In this document: one piece after another, positions 1 through 9,338 of the stretch
Numbering within the stretch: the stretch's first letter is position 1
Layout: each line of letters begins with the position of its first letter
NCBI RefSeq assembly: GCF_018457165.1
Contig: NZ_JAFMNX010000001.1
Span: 1,426,001 to 1,490,000 of the forward strand
DNA: 64,000 bases
Origin: Tianweitania aestuarii
Lineage (GTDB): Bacteria; Pseudomonadota; Alphaproteobacteria; Rhizobiales; Rhizobiaceae
Direction: 5' to 3'
Notes under the pieces: generated by a model
Told to the model about the DNA's origin: nothing
Databases searched by the model: none
What the model saw: only the letters and a program-made list of their open reading frames with translations
Position numbers and translations under genes: made by a program

Positions 1-1742
1 AGACCGTGGTGGTTAGCGGACGCATGGAGTGGTTCAACGGCCGGCCGAACATGGTCCATCCCGATCATATGGCGCTGCTCTCCGATGCCGCCTCCTTGCC
101 TCTGCTCGAGCCGGTCTATCCGCTGACCGCAGGCCTGTCCGGAAAGGTTCTGCGCAAGGCGCTTTCTGCCGCCGTCGACCGTGTTCCTGTCTTGCCCGAG
201 TGGCTGGATCCCAGCCTCATGTCTCGCGAGCGCTGGCTAAGCTTCGACAATGCCTTGCGCGCGCTGCACCGCTTCGAGGAGCCGGAGGACATCGCGCCGG
301 AAAGTCCCGCCTGGCGGCGCTTGGCCTATGACGAACTGCTGGCGAGCCAGGTCGCCCTCGCTTTGGTTCGATCGCGTATGCGGCGTCTGGCCGGGCGGCC
401 GCTGGGTGGTGATGGCCGGATCGTCGAAGCGGTTAAAGCCGCGCTGCCCTATAGCCTCACCAACAGTCAGGCCAAGGCGGTGGACGAGATCCAGGTCGAT
501 CTCGCCGACCCAGAACGCATGGTGCGTCTGCTGCAAGGCGATGTGGGCGCCGGCAAGACAGTGGTTGCATTGCTCGCCATGGCGCGTGCTGCGGAAGCCG
601 GTGGCCAATCCGCCTTGATGGCACCGACGGAAATCCTCGCTCGACAGCATTTTGCGACAATCGGGCCTCTCGCAGAGAAGGCCGACCTTCGCACCGCCGT
701 CCTGACGGGTCGGGAAAAGGGCAATGAGCGCGCGCAGATACTTGCCGGCATGGCGGACGGCAGCATCGACATCGTGGTCGGCACCCACGCGCTGTTTCAG
801 GAAGGCGTTGCCTATAAAGATCTCGTTTTGGCCATCGTGGATGAGCAGCACCGTTTCGGCGTGCATCAGCGTCTTGCCATGACCGCCAAGGGAACCGCGC
901 CTGACATGCTGGTCATGACCGCCACCCCGATCCCACGCACCCTCGTGCTGACGGCCTTTGGCGACATGGACGTGTCCCGTCTCACCGAGAAGCCTGTCGG
1001 GCGACAGCCCATCAAGACCGTGACCCTGCCACTCGACCGCATCGACGAACTGGTGGAACGGATGCGTGCTGCTGTCTCCGAGGGCCAGAAGATCTACTGG
1101 ATCTGTCCGCTGGTGGAGGAGTCCGAAGAGATCAAGTTGATGTCGGCCGAAGACCGCTTCAAGAAGCTTCAGCCTTTGTTCGGCGATCGAATCGGTCTTG
1201 TTCATGGCCGCATGAAGGGCGCCGACAAGGATGCGGCCATGGCTGCGTTCAAGCAGGGCGAGACGCGCATTCTCATTGCCACCACCGTGATCGAGGTAGG
1301 CGTGGATGTGCCCGATGCCACGATCATCGTCATTGAACATGCCGAGCGCTTCGGACTGGCGCAGCTGCATCAGTTGCGCGGACGCGTCGGTCGCGGCTCC
1401 AAGCCGTCCACTTGCGTGCTGCTTTACAAGGACCCGGCGGGCGAAACCGCGCGCAAGCGACTGGGCGTGTTGCGCGACACCGAAGATGGCTTCCTGATTG
1501 CCGAAGAAGACCTCAAGCTGCGTGGTGAAGGCGAGTTGATGGGAACGAAGCAGTCGGGCACGCCGGGCTTTCGCGTTGCACGGCTGGATGTGCATTCCGA
1601 TCTGCTGGAGATCGCGCGCGATGATGCGCGTTTATTGCTGCAGCGCGATCCGGAGCTGAAATCAGAACGCGGCGAAGCGATCCGCCATCTTCTTTATCTA
1701 TTCGGGCGCGACGAAGCCGTTCGGCTGCTGCGCGCGGGGTAG
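1..1742 (+). CDS. recG: ATP-dependent DNA helicase RecG (5' end outside window)
   Basis: RecG is a superfamily 2 helicase that regresses stalled replication forks and branch-migrates recombination intermediates. The reading frame is open to the window edge, so the N-terminal part of the family's usual length of about 700 residues is missing; roughly 579 residues are visible. The visible part starts in the wedge domain (EWFNGRPNMVHPDH). It continues through Walker A (GDVGAGKT, nt about 537-560), the DEQH box followed by RFG (nt about 840), motif III TATPIPRT, and the C-terminal helicase motifs (HGRMKG, TTVIEVGVDVP, QLRGRVGRG). The last 45 nt overlap the convergent DUF502 gene. The GTG at nt 6 is internal, not a start. 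The identity is secure. Confidence 0.97.
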   Translation, partial: TVVVSGRMEWFNGRPNMVHPDHMALLSDAASLPLLEPVYPLTAGLSGKVLRKALSAAVDRVPVLPEWLDPSLMSRERWLSFDNALRALHRFEEPEDIAPESPAWRRLAYDELLASQVALALVRSRMRRLAGRPLGGDGRIVEAVKAALPYSLTNSQAKAVDEIQVDLADPERMVRLLQGDVGAGKTVVALLAMARAAEAGGQSALMAPTEILARQHFATIGPLAEKADLRTAVLTGREKGNERAQILAGMADGSIDIVVGTHALFQEGVAYKDLVLAIVDEQHRFGVHQRLAMTAKGTAPDMLVMTATPIPRTLVLTAFGDMDVSRLTEKPVGRQPIKTVTLPLDRIDELVERMRAAVSEGQKIYWICPLVEESEEIKLMSAEDRFKKLQPLFGDRIGLVHGRMKGADKDAAMAAFKQGETRILIATTVIEVGVDVPDATIIVIEHAERFGLAQLHQLRGRVGRGSKPSTCVLLYKDPAGETARKRLGVLRDTEDGFLIAEEDLKLRGEGELMGTKQSGTPGFRVARLDVHSDLLEIARDDARLLLQRDPELKSERGEAIRHLLYLFGRDEAVRLLRAG

Positions 1743-2423
1743 CTGCAGTGCGGGCAGTGCCGCTTCCACATCGTTGCGCGAGCCGTGGAACTCGGGCGTC
1801 ACCAGACCGGCGGAAACAAGGAAGCGGACGGCCTCTTCAATCGACATCGAAAGCGGCACGACATCGTCTTCGCGCACATACATGATGTAGCCCGTGGTGA
1901 TGTTGGGCGTGATGGGCCGAAACACCGCCATGACCTTGCCATCACGCTCAGCCAGCGCCGCATTGATCTCGGACTCCTGCTGCTTGGGGATGAAGACGAT
2001 CGACCATGTGCCGCGACGCGGCCATTCAACGAGACCGACTTCCTTGAACAGCTCGCTGCGGTTGTCGAGAACGGTCGTGAAGATCTGCTTCAAGCCACGA
2101 TAAACGTTCCGCGCCAGTGGAATATGATCGAGAATGCGTTCGCCGAACTTCAGGATCGAACCACCGATGAAGTTGGCGGCGAGAAAGCCCACAAGGGTGA
2201 TGAAGATCAGCGCCACAACCAGGCCGAAGCCAGGGATTGCGAACGGCAGGTAACTCTCTGGCGTGTAGCGATAGGGAATGTAGGGCTTCACCCAGCTGTC
2301 GATCAGATGGATGAAGTACCAGGTCAGATAGGCGGTGATCGCAAGTGGGGCGATCACCACGACGCCTGTCAGAAAGTAGTTTCTGATCCGCGCCATGCCG
2401 CGCGGCTTGATTGGATCCGCCAT
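1698..2423 (-). CDS. DUF502 family integral membrane protein
   Basis: This 241-residue protein of unknown function belongs to the DUF502 family (COG2928). Two long hydrophobic segments lie at about residues 14-40 and 58-90, followed by a soluble domain with the family-like stretches IPLARNVYRGLKQ, FKEVGLVEWPRRG and VPLSMSIEEAVRFLVSAG. It starts at ATG 2423. It is transcribed in the same direction as glmS, but 85 nt and a likely terminator separate them. Its 3' end runs 45 nt into the convergent recG end. The family is widespread in proteobacteria and I know of no firm biochemical role. Confidence 0.9.
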   Translation of the reverse strand: MADPIKPRGMARIRNYFLTGVVVIAPLAITAYLTWYFIHLIDSWVKPYIPYRYTPESYLPFAIPGFGLVVALIFITLVGFLAANFIGGSILKFGERILDHIPLARNVYRGLKQIFTTVLDNRSELFKEVGLVEWPRRGTWSIVFIPKQQESEINAALAERDGKVMAVFRPITPNITTGYIMYVREDDVVPLSMSIEEAVRFLVSAGLVTPEFHGSRNDVEAALPALQLPRAQQPNGFVAPE

Positions 2424-2480
2424 ACTTCCACCTGCCCCTGCACGCTCCTTCTTAGCTGAGAACGTTTATCGGGCAAATGA

Positions 2481-2500
2481 CAGAGGCGTTTCCGCCTCTG
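2481..2500 (-). terminator. Hairpin terminator of glmS
   Basis: A perfect 8-bp stem (CAGAGGCG/CGCCTCTG) with a 4-nt loop lies 8 nt after the glmS stop. On the minus strand it is followed by a modestly T-rich stretch (TCATTTGCC). The position and stem fit an intrinsic terminator, although the T-run is weak. Confidence 0.6.
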
Positions 2501-2508
2501 AGCCTTGA

Positions 2509-4332
2509 TCACTCCACGGTGACCGACTTGGCGAGGTTGCGCGGCTGGTCCACGTCAGTACCCATGAACACGGCCGTGAAGTAAGCCAGCATCTGGATCG
2601 GCAAGGCATAAATGATTGGTGCGATGATCTCCGGCACGTCCGGCAAGATGATCGTTTCCATCGCATTGATCGTGGCGCGCCGTGCGCCTTCCGTATCCGT
2701 AATCAGAATGATGCGACCACCGCGCGCGGCGACTTCCTGCATGTTGGAAACGGTCTTGTCGAAGTTGCGATCATGCGGCGCAATCACGATCACCGGCATG
2801 TCTTCGTCGATGAGCGCGATCGGTCCATGCTTCAGCTCGCCTGCGGCATAGCCTTCGGCGTGGATGTAGGAGATTTCCTTGAGCTTGAGCGCGCCTTCCA
2901 TGGCGAGCGGGAAACTCGTTCCGCGACCGAGATAAAGGGCGTGCTTCACCTGTGAAAGCTCACGTGCCAGCTTCTCGATCTGCGTATCGAGCTTCAGCGC
3001 TGCCGAGGAATAGCGCGGCGCTTCCGAGAGGAAGCGAACAAGCTCGCGCTCCTGTTCAGGCGAGATATGACCGCGCTGCACACCCGCACGCACGGCGAGT
3101 GCGGCGAGAACGGCTAGCTGGCAGGTAAAGGCCTTTGTGGACGCAACGCCGATTTCCGGACCGGCCAGTGTCGGGAAAATCCCGTCCGATTCGCGCGCAA
3201 TTGTTGATTCCGGAACGTTCACGATGGCTGCGATCGGCACGCCCTGGCTGCGGCAATAGCGCAAGGACGCCAGCGTATCCGCAGTTTCACCGGACTGCGA
3301 AATGAACAAGGCCGCACTGTTCGGTGAGATCGGCATCTCGCGATAGCGGAACTCGGAACCGACATCGATATCCACCGGAAGACGGGCGTAACGCTCGAAC
3401 CAGTAGCGAGCGACCGAGCCTGCCAGAAACGCCGTGCCGCAGGCCGAAATCGACAGGCGGTCGATCTGGCTGAAGTCGAACGGCAAGGGGATGTCGCGGG
3501 TGCGACCTTCAACGAAATCAAGATAATGCGCCAGCGTGTGGCCGATCACCTCCGGCTGTTCATGGATTTCCTTTTCCATGAAGTGGCGGTGGTTGCCCTT
3601 ATCCACCATGAAGCTCGTGGAGCGCGCCTTGGTCTGCTGGCGTTCGACTTCGCGGCCGAGGATGTCGTAAATGGTAACGCCATTTCGCCGGATCGCAGCC
3701 CAATCGCCGTCTTCCAGATAGGTAATGACGTCCGTAAAGGGCGAAAGAGCGACCGCGTCGGAGCCCAGGAACATCTCGCCTTCGCCATGACCGACGGCCA
3801 GTGGCGGACCATTGCGCGCAGCAACGATCAGGTCGTCATGGCCACGGAACATGATGGCAAGCGCGAAGGCACCCTCCAGCCGCTTGATCGCCTTATGCGC
3901 GGCGTCCACCGGTTCACTGCCGCTTTTCAACTCGCGCGAGATGAGGTGGGCGACGACCTCGGTATCCGTTTGCGAGGCAAACACGTAGCCGTCGGCAATC
4001 AGTTCGGTGCGCAGCTCGGCGAAGTTTTCGATGATGCCGTTATGAACGATGGCAACATCCGTCGAGAAATGGGGATGCGCGTTCGTTTCGTTAGGCACGC
4101 CATGCGTCGCCCAGCGGGTATGACCGATACCGATGCGGCCATCGAGCGGCTCAGCCTTCAGCTTGTTGTCGAGATTGACCAGCTTGCCTTCGGCGCGGCG
4201 GCGCTCCATCCGGCCATCAGCGAGGGTTGCGACGCCTGCGGAATCATAACCGCGATATTCCAGCCGCTTGAGCGCATCCACGATCAACGGCGCGACCGGA
4301 CCTTTACCGACGATCCCGACAATTCCGCACAT
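2509..4332 (-). CDS. glmS: Glutamine--fructose-6-phosphate aminotransferase GlmS
   Basis: GlmS makes glucosamine-6-phosphate from fructose-6-phosphate and glutamine, the first committed step to UDP-GlcNAc for peptidoglycan and lipid A. At 607 residues it has the normal length. The N-terminus MCGIVGIVG carries the class II glutaminase nucleophile Cys2, followed by YRGYDSAG, GHTRWATHG and HNGIIENF. Two SIS domains follow (SACGTAFLAG, SQSGETADT, then YLGRGTSFPLAMEGALKLKE) and the C-terminus ends KSVTVE, as usual. glmU lies 112 nt upstream in the same direction, so the two genes supply successive pathway steps. No glmS ribozyme is expected or seen in this Gram-negative context. Confidence 0.98.
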   Translation of the reverse strand: MCGIVGIVGKGPVAPLIVDALKRLEYRGYDSAGVATLADGRMERRRAEGKLVNLDNKLKAEPLDGRIGIGHTRWATHGVPNETNAHPHFSTDVAIVHNGIIENFAELRTELIADGYVFASQTDTEVVAHLISRELKSGSEPVDAAHKAIKRLEGAFALAIMFRGHDDLIVAARNGPPLAVGHGEGEMFLGSDAVALSPFTDVITYLEDGDWAAIRRNGVTIYDILGREVERQQTKARSTSFMVDKGNHRHFMEKEIHEQPEVIGHTLAHYLDFVEGRTRDIPLPFDFSQIDRLSISACGTAFLAGSVARYWFERYARLPVDIDVGSEFRYREMPISPNSAALFISQSGETADTLASLRYCRSQGVPIAAIVNVPESTIARESDGIFPTLAGPEIGVASTKAFTCQLAVLAALAVRAGVQRGHISPEQERELVRFLSEAPRYSSAALKLDTQIEKLARELSQVKHALYLGRGTSFPLAMEGALKLKEISYIHAEGYAAGELKHGPIALIDEDMPVIVIAPHDRNFDKTVSNMQEVAARGGRIILITDTEGARRATINAMETIILPDVPEIIAPIIYALPIQMLAYFTAVFMGTDVDQPRNLAKSVTVE

Positions 4333-4419
4333 AAACTATCCCTCGTTACAGGCTTTAGACCCCGGCCTATCTACGTTTATGCCCGGCAGTTAAGAAGTCA
4401 CTTATGGTATCGAAACGTT

Positions 4420-4436
4420 GCAGCCTTCATGGCTGC
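4420..4436 (-). terminator. Possible weak hairpin between glmU and glmS
   Basis: A 6-bp stem (GCAGCC/GGCTGC) with a 5-nt loop lies just after the glmU stop. No convincing T-run follows on the minus strand, so it could be an mRNA 3' structure or chance. Confidence 0.25.
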
Positions 4437-4444
4437 TGAAGCAC

Positions 4445-5809
4445 TTATTTGGACGAAGCATCCTTGATGCTGCGCTGGCGTGCACGAAGGTCTTCGGCGC
4501 GACCGTCCATCGTCTTCTGGCGGGCACGGCCGAACGCAAGCGCATCACCTGGAACATCCTGCGTAATGACGCTGCCGGACGCGACATAAGCACCATCGCC
4601 AATGCTGACCGGAGCCACGAGGGACGAGTTCGAGCCGACGAAGGCGCGTTCGCCGATCTGAGTTTTGAACTTGTTCAGGCCATCATAATTGCAGGTGATG
4701 GTTCCCGCGCCGATGTTTGAACCAGCCCCGATCGAAGCATCGCCGATATAGGAGAGATGGTTGATTTTGGCGCCGGCACCGACCTTCGACTTTTTGACCT
4801 CGCAGAAGTTGCCGACCTTCGACTTATCGCCGAGCTCCGTACCGGGGCGCAAGCGCGCGAACGGGCCGATCTGCGCGCCTTTGCCGATCACCGCACCTTC
4901 CAGATGCGAGAAGGCATGGATCGTCACGCCGCCATCCACTGTGACGCCGGGTCCGAAGAAGACGTTCGGCTCGATGATCGTGTCTGGGCCAACCACTGTG
5001 TCATGCGAGAAGAACACGGTTTCCGGCGCGATCAGCGTCGCGCCGTCGATCATAGCGGCATGGCGACGGCGCGTCTGCCAAAGAGCCTCCGCCTCTGCCA
5101 ATTCGACGCGATTGTTAACGCCCAGCACGCTCTGCGCATTCACTTCCGCGGCGACGACAGTGAGCCCTCTGTCGCGGGCAAGCGCCACAATGTCGGTCAG
5201 GTAATATTCGCCCTTGGCATTGTCGTTGCCGATGGCGTCCAGCAAGGCCAGCGCGTGTTCGCCTGCAATGGCCATCAAGCCGCCATTGCAAAAGGTGATC
5301 GCGCGCTCGGCCTCGGAGCAATCCTTGTCTTCGCGGATGGCGACAAGCGCACCATTGTCTTCAATCAGGCGTCCGTAGCCAGCAGGCTTGTCGGTGCGAA
5401 AGCCCATGACCACGACGGCGGCACCACCGGCTAGCTTGTCGCGCCCGGTGAGCAGGGCATCGGACTGAACCAGCGGCGTGTCACCAAACAGCACGAGAAG
5501 GTCGTCATAGCCACGGCTGATTGCGTCGCGAGCAGCCAGAACCGCGTGGCCGGTGCCTTTGCGTTCTGTCTGCACGAAGGTTTCCAGCAGACCGTTTTTC
5601 GAGTCGATGGCAGCACGCACCTCTTCGGCTCCGCGGCCGACCACGACGGCAATGTCACCGGCACCGGCACCGGCTCCGCGCGCAGCCGCAACCACGTGGC
5701 CCACGAGCGGCAGACCTGCAACCTTATGCAGAACCTTCGGCAGAGCGCTTTTCATGCGGGTGCCCTCACCGGCCGCAAGGACGATGGACAAACAGCTACG
5801 ATCGGTCAT
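4445..5809 (-). CDS. glmU: Bifunctional UDP-N-acetylglucosamine pyrophosphorylase / GlcN-1-P acetyltransferase GlmU
   Basis: GlmU acetylates glucosamine-1-phosphate and then uridylylates it to UDP-GlcNAc. At 454 residues it has full length. The N-terminal uridylyltransferase starts with the signature [11 protein letters not shown] and PKVLHKVAG. The C-terminal half is a left-handed beta-helix with hexapeptide-type repeats ([53 protein letters not shown]), including the acetyltransferase motif region [11 protein letters not shown]. It lies upstream of glmS on the same strand, the usual pathway pairing in alphaproteobacteria. Confidence 0.98.
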   Translation of the reverse strand: MTDRSCLSIVLAAGEGTRMKSALPKVLHKVAGLPLVGHVVAAARGAGAGAGDIAVVVGRGAEEVRAAIDSKNGLLETFVQTERKGTGHAVLAARDAISRGYDDLLVLFGDTPLVQSDALLTGRDKLAGGAAVVVMGFRTDKPAGYGRLIEDNGALVAIREDKDCSEAERAITFCNGGLMAIAGEHALALLDAIGNDNAKGEYYLTDIVALARDRGLTVVAAEVNAQSVLGVNNRVELAEAEALWQTRRRHAAMIDGATLIAPETVFFSHDTVVGPDTIIEPNVFFGPGVTVDGGVTIHAFSHLEGAVIGKGAQIGPFARLRPGTELGDKSKVGNFCEVKKSKVGAGAKINHLSYIGDASIGAGSNIGAGTITCNYDGLNKFKTQIGERAFVGSNSSLVAPVSIGDGAYVASGSVITQDVPGDALAFGRARQKTMDGRAEDLRARQRSIKDASSK

Positions 5810-5886
5810 GGCATCGGCTCCGCAACAGGATGGTCGCGCCCGTCTAGCGTAGCTTCTGCCAAAAAGGAACGTTGCGCCTGATCACG

Positions 5887-6627
5887 TTAGCCGAGGCGGC
5901 CGAGAACCGGAAAATTCTCGAGGAGCCAGTAGGACACGGTCTGCACGCCGCCGGTCATGAACGCGATGCCGGCGAGAATCAGCAGCACGCCCATAATTTT
6001 TTCGACGCGGCCGAGATGAACCTTGAAGCGACCGAGAAAGCGCATGAATGCGCCGGAAAAGAATGCGGCCGCGAGGAACGGTATGCCGAGGCCAAGCGAA
6101 TAGGCCGCAAGCATCGCCGCACCCTCACCCAACGTGCCGCGTCCGGCCGCCAATGTGAGAATCGGGCTGAGCACTGGCCCAATGCAGGGCGTCCATCCAA
6201 AGGCGAAAGCGAGGCCCATGATGTAGGACGCAAACAGGCTCGCAGGTTTGCCTTCGGTCTGGAACCGGGCTTCGCGCGACAGGAAGGGGATGCGAAGAAC
6301 GCCCAGGAAGTTCAGCCCCATCAGCATGATGATCGCGCCGGAAACGAAGCCGAGCTCGTATTTGTAGGCAAGAAGCAGCCGGCCGAAAGCGGACGCGGTC
6401 AGCCCGAGCAGAACAAAGACGGTCGAGAAGCCGAGCACGAAGGCAAGGCTGGCCTTTGCCAAGGCTGAGCGTTGTGCGGCAGGCGCAGCACGCCCTTCGC
6501 GGAAGTCGTCGACGGTCACGCCGGCCATGTAGCAGAGATAAGGCGGCACAAGCGGAAGAACGCAGGGCGAAAGGAAGGACAAGGCTCCAGCTCCGACCGC
6601 GCTGAGGTAACCGACGTCAACTGCCAT
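5887..6627 (-). CDS. ccdA: Cytochrome c biogenesis protein CcdA
   Basis: This is a 246-residue polytopic membrane protein of the CcdA/DsbD-transmembrane family, which passes electrons from cytoplasmic thioredoxin to periplasmic thiol proteins used in cytochrome c maturation. The two family Cys-Pro motifs are visible: SFLSPCVLPLVPPYLCY near residue 18-32, and GWTPCIGPVLSPILTLA in mid-protein. Six hydrophobic segments can be traced. It has no partner ccm genes nearby and stands as a single gene between glmU and tRNA-Lys. Confidence 0.93.
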   Translation of the reverse strand: MAVDVGYLSAVGAGALSFLSPCVLPLVPPYLCYMAGVTVDDFREGRAAPAAQRSALAKASLAFVLGFSTVFVLLGLTASAFGRLLLAYKYELGFVSGAIIMLMGLNFLGVLRIPFLSREARFQTEGKPASLFASYIMGLAFAFGWTPCIGPVLSPILTLAAGRGTLGEGAAMLAAYSLGLGIPFLAAAFFSGAFMRFLGRFKVHLGRVEKIMGVLLILAGIAFMTGGVQTVSYWLLENFPVLGRLG

Positions 6628-6771
6628 TATCTGAAAACTGCCCTGCCCGATCTTTGTCCGGCGTATAGCGTAGAAAGAGCCTCAGCCCCAATGTGCCAAG
6701 GCGTCACGATCCCGTGCGGCCGGCAAGGCCGGCCTGGATCAACGTGTTCAATCCACAAATGGTTTAGGGAT

Positions 6772-6847
<76 letters not shown>

Positions 6848-6879
6848 GGAAGCCACGAAGCGCTCCGAAAGTGCGGCGG

Positions 6880-6908
6880 AACATATTCAGCACCCCCCTC
6901 CCGGTCAA
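6880..6908 (-). promoter_or_regulatory. Sigma-70-type promoter of tRNA-Lys
   Basis: On the minus strand TTGACC (complement of 6903-6908) is followed after 17 nt by TATGTT (complement of 6880-6885). Initiation would be about 25 nt upstream of the mature tRNA 5' end at 6847. Spacing and hexamers are close to the housekeeping consensus. Confidence 0.6.
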
Positions 6909-7109
6909 CCGCTCATTCACGACTTTCGTACGAAGATGCGATGCCTTGTCGGCTGTTCCCTTGCCTGTCATCACGTGTCATGAAATTTCAGTGTCCTCAT
7001 TTTCAAGTGCTGGCAGCGGCCTACATATGGCGACAACAGCAATAACCTTGGCAGTGAAGATTAGTTGTTTCGGATATGTTGTGTGGCCTTTATAACATGG
7101 AACTAGAAT

Positions 7110-9338
7110 TTGCCTGATGCCAGGGACCTGCCCGCGCTGGATCTGTGCGCGCAAGAGCCAATTCGTATTCCTGGCGGCATCCAGCCCCATGGAGCGCTTC
7201 TGCTCGTCGATGAAGCCGATTTTTCGGTGCTTCAATTCAGTGCCAATGTGGACGAGGTTCTGCCTGGGCTGGTTGTGGAAACTGCGGGACGCAAGATCCT
7301 CAATCCCGATGGATTCGACGCGCTTTGCGATGAACTGAAGGCCTGGTTGAAACGTCCGAGCGATACGTTCGAGCGCCTGATCTCCAACAATGGTATACGG
7401 CACCACGTCTCAGCCCAGCGCACACCGCAAGGCTTGATGTTGGAATTCGAGCGCGCATCGGCGACGGGCGGTAATGAAGCGCATTACGCAAGACTGCGCC
7501 GCTTCGTTGATAATGCCGACAGCTTCGAGGGCACGCAGGCACTGGCCGAAGCTGTTGCGGGCGAAGTTCGCGATCTGACGAGCTTCAACCGTGTCATGAT
7601 CTATCGCTTCGATGAGCAATGGAACGGCACGGTTATCGCCGAAGATGGTGACGGTACGCTGCCGTCTTATCTCGACCTGCGCTTCCCGGCCACCGACATC
7701 CCCGCTCAGGCGCGCGAACTCTATCTGCAGAATCGCATTCGGTTGATCCCGAGCGCGAGCTATGAGCCCGTTCCGCTTGTACCGCCGTTTTCGCCCGTGG
7801 ACGGGCAGCCGACGGATCTGGGCAGCTCGGCGCTGCGCAGCGTGTCTCCGATCCACCTCGAATATATGCGCAACATGGGCACCGCGGCGTCCATGTCGAT
7901 CTCGTTGATCGTGGACGGAAAGTTGTGGGGCCTGATTTCCTGCCACAACGCCACGCCGCTGCATGTCACGCCGGCCGTGCGCAATGCCGCAGAGTTTCTG
8001 GGTCGCATCGTTTCGCAGCATATCGCTGGCTTTGATCGCATCAGCGAAAGCAGGCAACGCCTCGCCTTCAAGCAGATCGAAACCGAGCTGATCGCCTATG
8101 TTAGCCGCGCCTCGAGCTTCCAGCAGGGACTGGTCGAGCGGCCGCGGCAGTGGCTGGGGATCACCAATGCACTTGGCGCTTCCGTCATTACTGACGACAT
8201 GGTGCTCGCAACCGGCACGGTTCCACCAAGCAAGGCGATGCGTGAGCTTGCCGAGTGGCTGCACGACCAGCGGCTGGACGGACCGTTCGCCACCGATAAT
8301 CTGGCTGCCGTGTGGCCGGGCGGCAGCGCCGTTTCCGATGTTGCGAGCGGCCTGGTCGCGGTACCAATTTCCAGCCTGCACCCAAGCTTCATCATGTGGT
8401 TCCGACCGGAGGTCATTCGGACGGTGAACTGGGGCGGCGATCCGAAGAAGCCCTCGGTCAGCGAAATCGACATGCGCATTCATCCGCGCAAATCGTTCGA
8501 AACCTGGAAAGAGAACGTGCGGGACCATTCCGCGCCCTGGTCGAAAGCCGAGGTCCAATCGGCGGCCGAGTTCCGCAATGCCGTGGTCAACTTCGTTCTC
8601 AAACGCGCCGAGGAGCGTGCCGAACTGACCGAGGAGCTGAAGCGTTCAAACAAGGAACTCGAATCGTTTTCCTATTCCATCTCGCATGATCTGCGCGCGC
8701 CCTTTAGGCACATCCTCGGCTATGCGCAGCTGCTCGAAGAGGAAGAAGAAGAGCTCAAGTCGATCTCACGGCATTATCTCGCGGGCATTTCCAATGCCGC
8801 GCTGTCCGCGGGCCAGCTCGTCGATGACCTTCTTCGTTTCTCGCAGCTTGGCCGCGCCAGCCTGAACATGTCGTCCATCGATATGCAGAAGGTTGCCGGA
8901 GAGGTGCGTCGCAGCTTCGACAGCATCGGCGAAGATCGCAAGATCGAGTGGCGCATCGGCACCCTGCCCGATGGCTTCGGCGACGCTGCGCTTGTTCGGC
9001 AAGCGATCTACAATCTGGCCGACAACGCGGTGAAATATACCCGTGATCGTGATCCTGCGATCATCGAGATCGAAGGTCATGAAGATGGGGAAAGCACCAT
9101 CTACACGGTGCGCGACAATGGCGTCGGCTTCGACATGGCCTATGGCGGCAAGTTATTTCAGGTATTCCAGCGGCTTCACCACATCGAAGACTTCGAGGGA
9201 ACCGGCATCGGCTTGGCTTTGACTAAGCGCATCATCGATCGACATGGCGGATCCATCCGCGCCGAAGGCAAGCTCAATGAGGGAGCATCGTTCAGCTTTA
9301 CGCTGCCGAAGCCGAAGAAAGGACGTCAACAGGCATGA
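7110..9338 (+). CDS. bphP: Bacteriophytochrome sensor histidine kinase (PAS-GAF-PHY-HisKA-HATPase)
   Basis: This is a red/far-red light receptor kinase of 742 residues when started at TTG 7110. The N-terminal PAS domain has Cys13 (LDLCAQEPIRIPGGIQPHG), the expected biliverdin-attachment position. The GAF domain has the FPATDIPAQAR motif with Asp196. The PHY tongue has the WGG and PRKSF (459-463) motifs. The dimerisation domain has SHDLRAP with phosphoacceptor His526, and the ATPase has the N box NLADNAVKYT, DNGVGF and GTGIGLAL. TTG was chosen because a TAG lies in frame two codons upstream and GGAA precedes it by 7 nt; no in-frame ATG is near. An ATG at 7097 lies one frame off. It overlaps the next regulator by 4 nt. 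Confidence 0.93.
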   Translation: MPDARDLPALDLCAQEPIRIPGGIQPHGALLLVDEADFSVLQFSANVDEVLPGLVVETAGRKILNPDGFDALCDELKAWLKRPSDTFERLISNNGIRHHVSAQRTPQGLMLEFERASATGGNEAHYARLRRFVDNADSFEGTQALAEAVAGEVRDLTSFNRVMIYRFDEQWNGTVIAEDGDGTLPSYLDLRFPATDIPAQARELYLQNRIRLIPSASYEPVPLVPPFSPVDGQPTDLGSSALRSVSPIHLEYMRNMGTAASMSISLIVDGKLWGLISCHNATPLHVTPAVRNAAEFLGRIVSQHIAGFDRISESRQRLAFKQIETELIAYVSRASSFQQGLVERPRQWLGITNALGASVITDDMVLATGTVPPSKAMRELAEWLHDQRLDGPFATDNLAAVWPGGSAVSDVASGLVAVPISSLHPSFIMWFRPEVIRTVNWGGDPKKPSVSEIDMRIHPRKSFETWKENVRDHSAPWSKAEVQSAAEFRNAVVNFVLKRAEERAELTEELKRSNKELESFSYSISHDLRAPFRHILGYAQLLEEEEEELKSISRHYLAGISNAALSAGQLVDDLLRFSQLGRASLNMSSIDMQKVAGEVRRSFDSIGEDRKIEWRIGTLPDGFGDAALVRQAIYNLADNAVKYTRDRDPAIIEIEGHEDGESTIYTVRDNGVGFDMAYGGKLFQVFQRLHHIEDFEGTGIGLALTKRIIDRHGGSIRAEGKLNEGASFSFTLPKPKKGRQQA

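Noticed and set aside
237-1595. Long open frame antisense to recG (452 codons)
   Set aside because: It mirrors a well-conserved gene in GC-rich DNA, and its product is His/Arg/Gly-rich with no recognisable domain.
4333-4444. glmS ribozyme or riboswitch upstream of glmS
   Set aside because: The 112-nt gap is too short and lacks the ribozyme core, which is known from Gram-positive relatives only. Only a weak hairpin is present.
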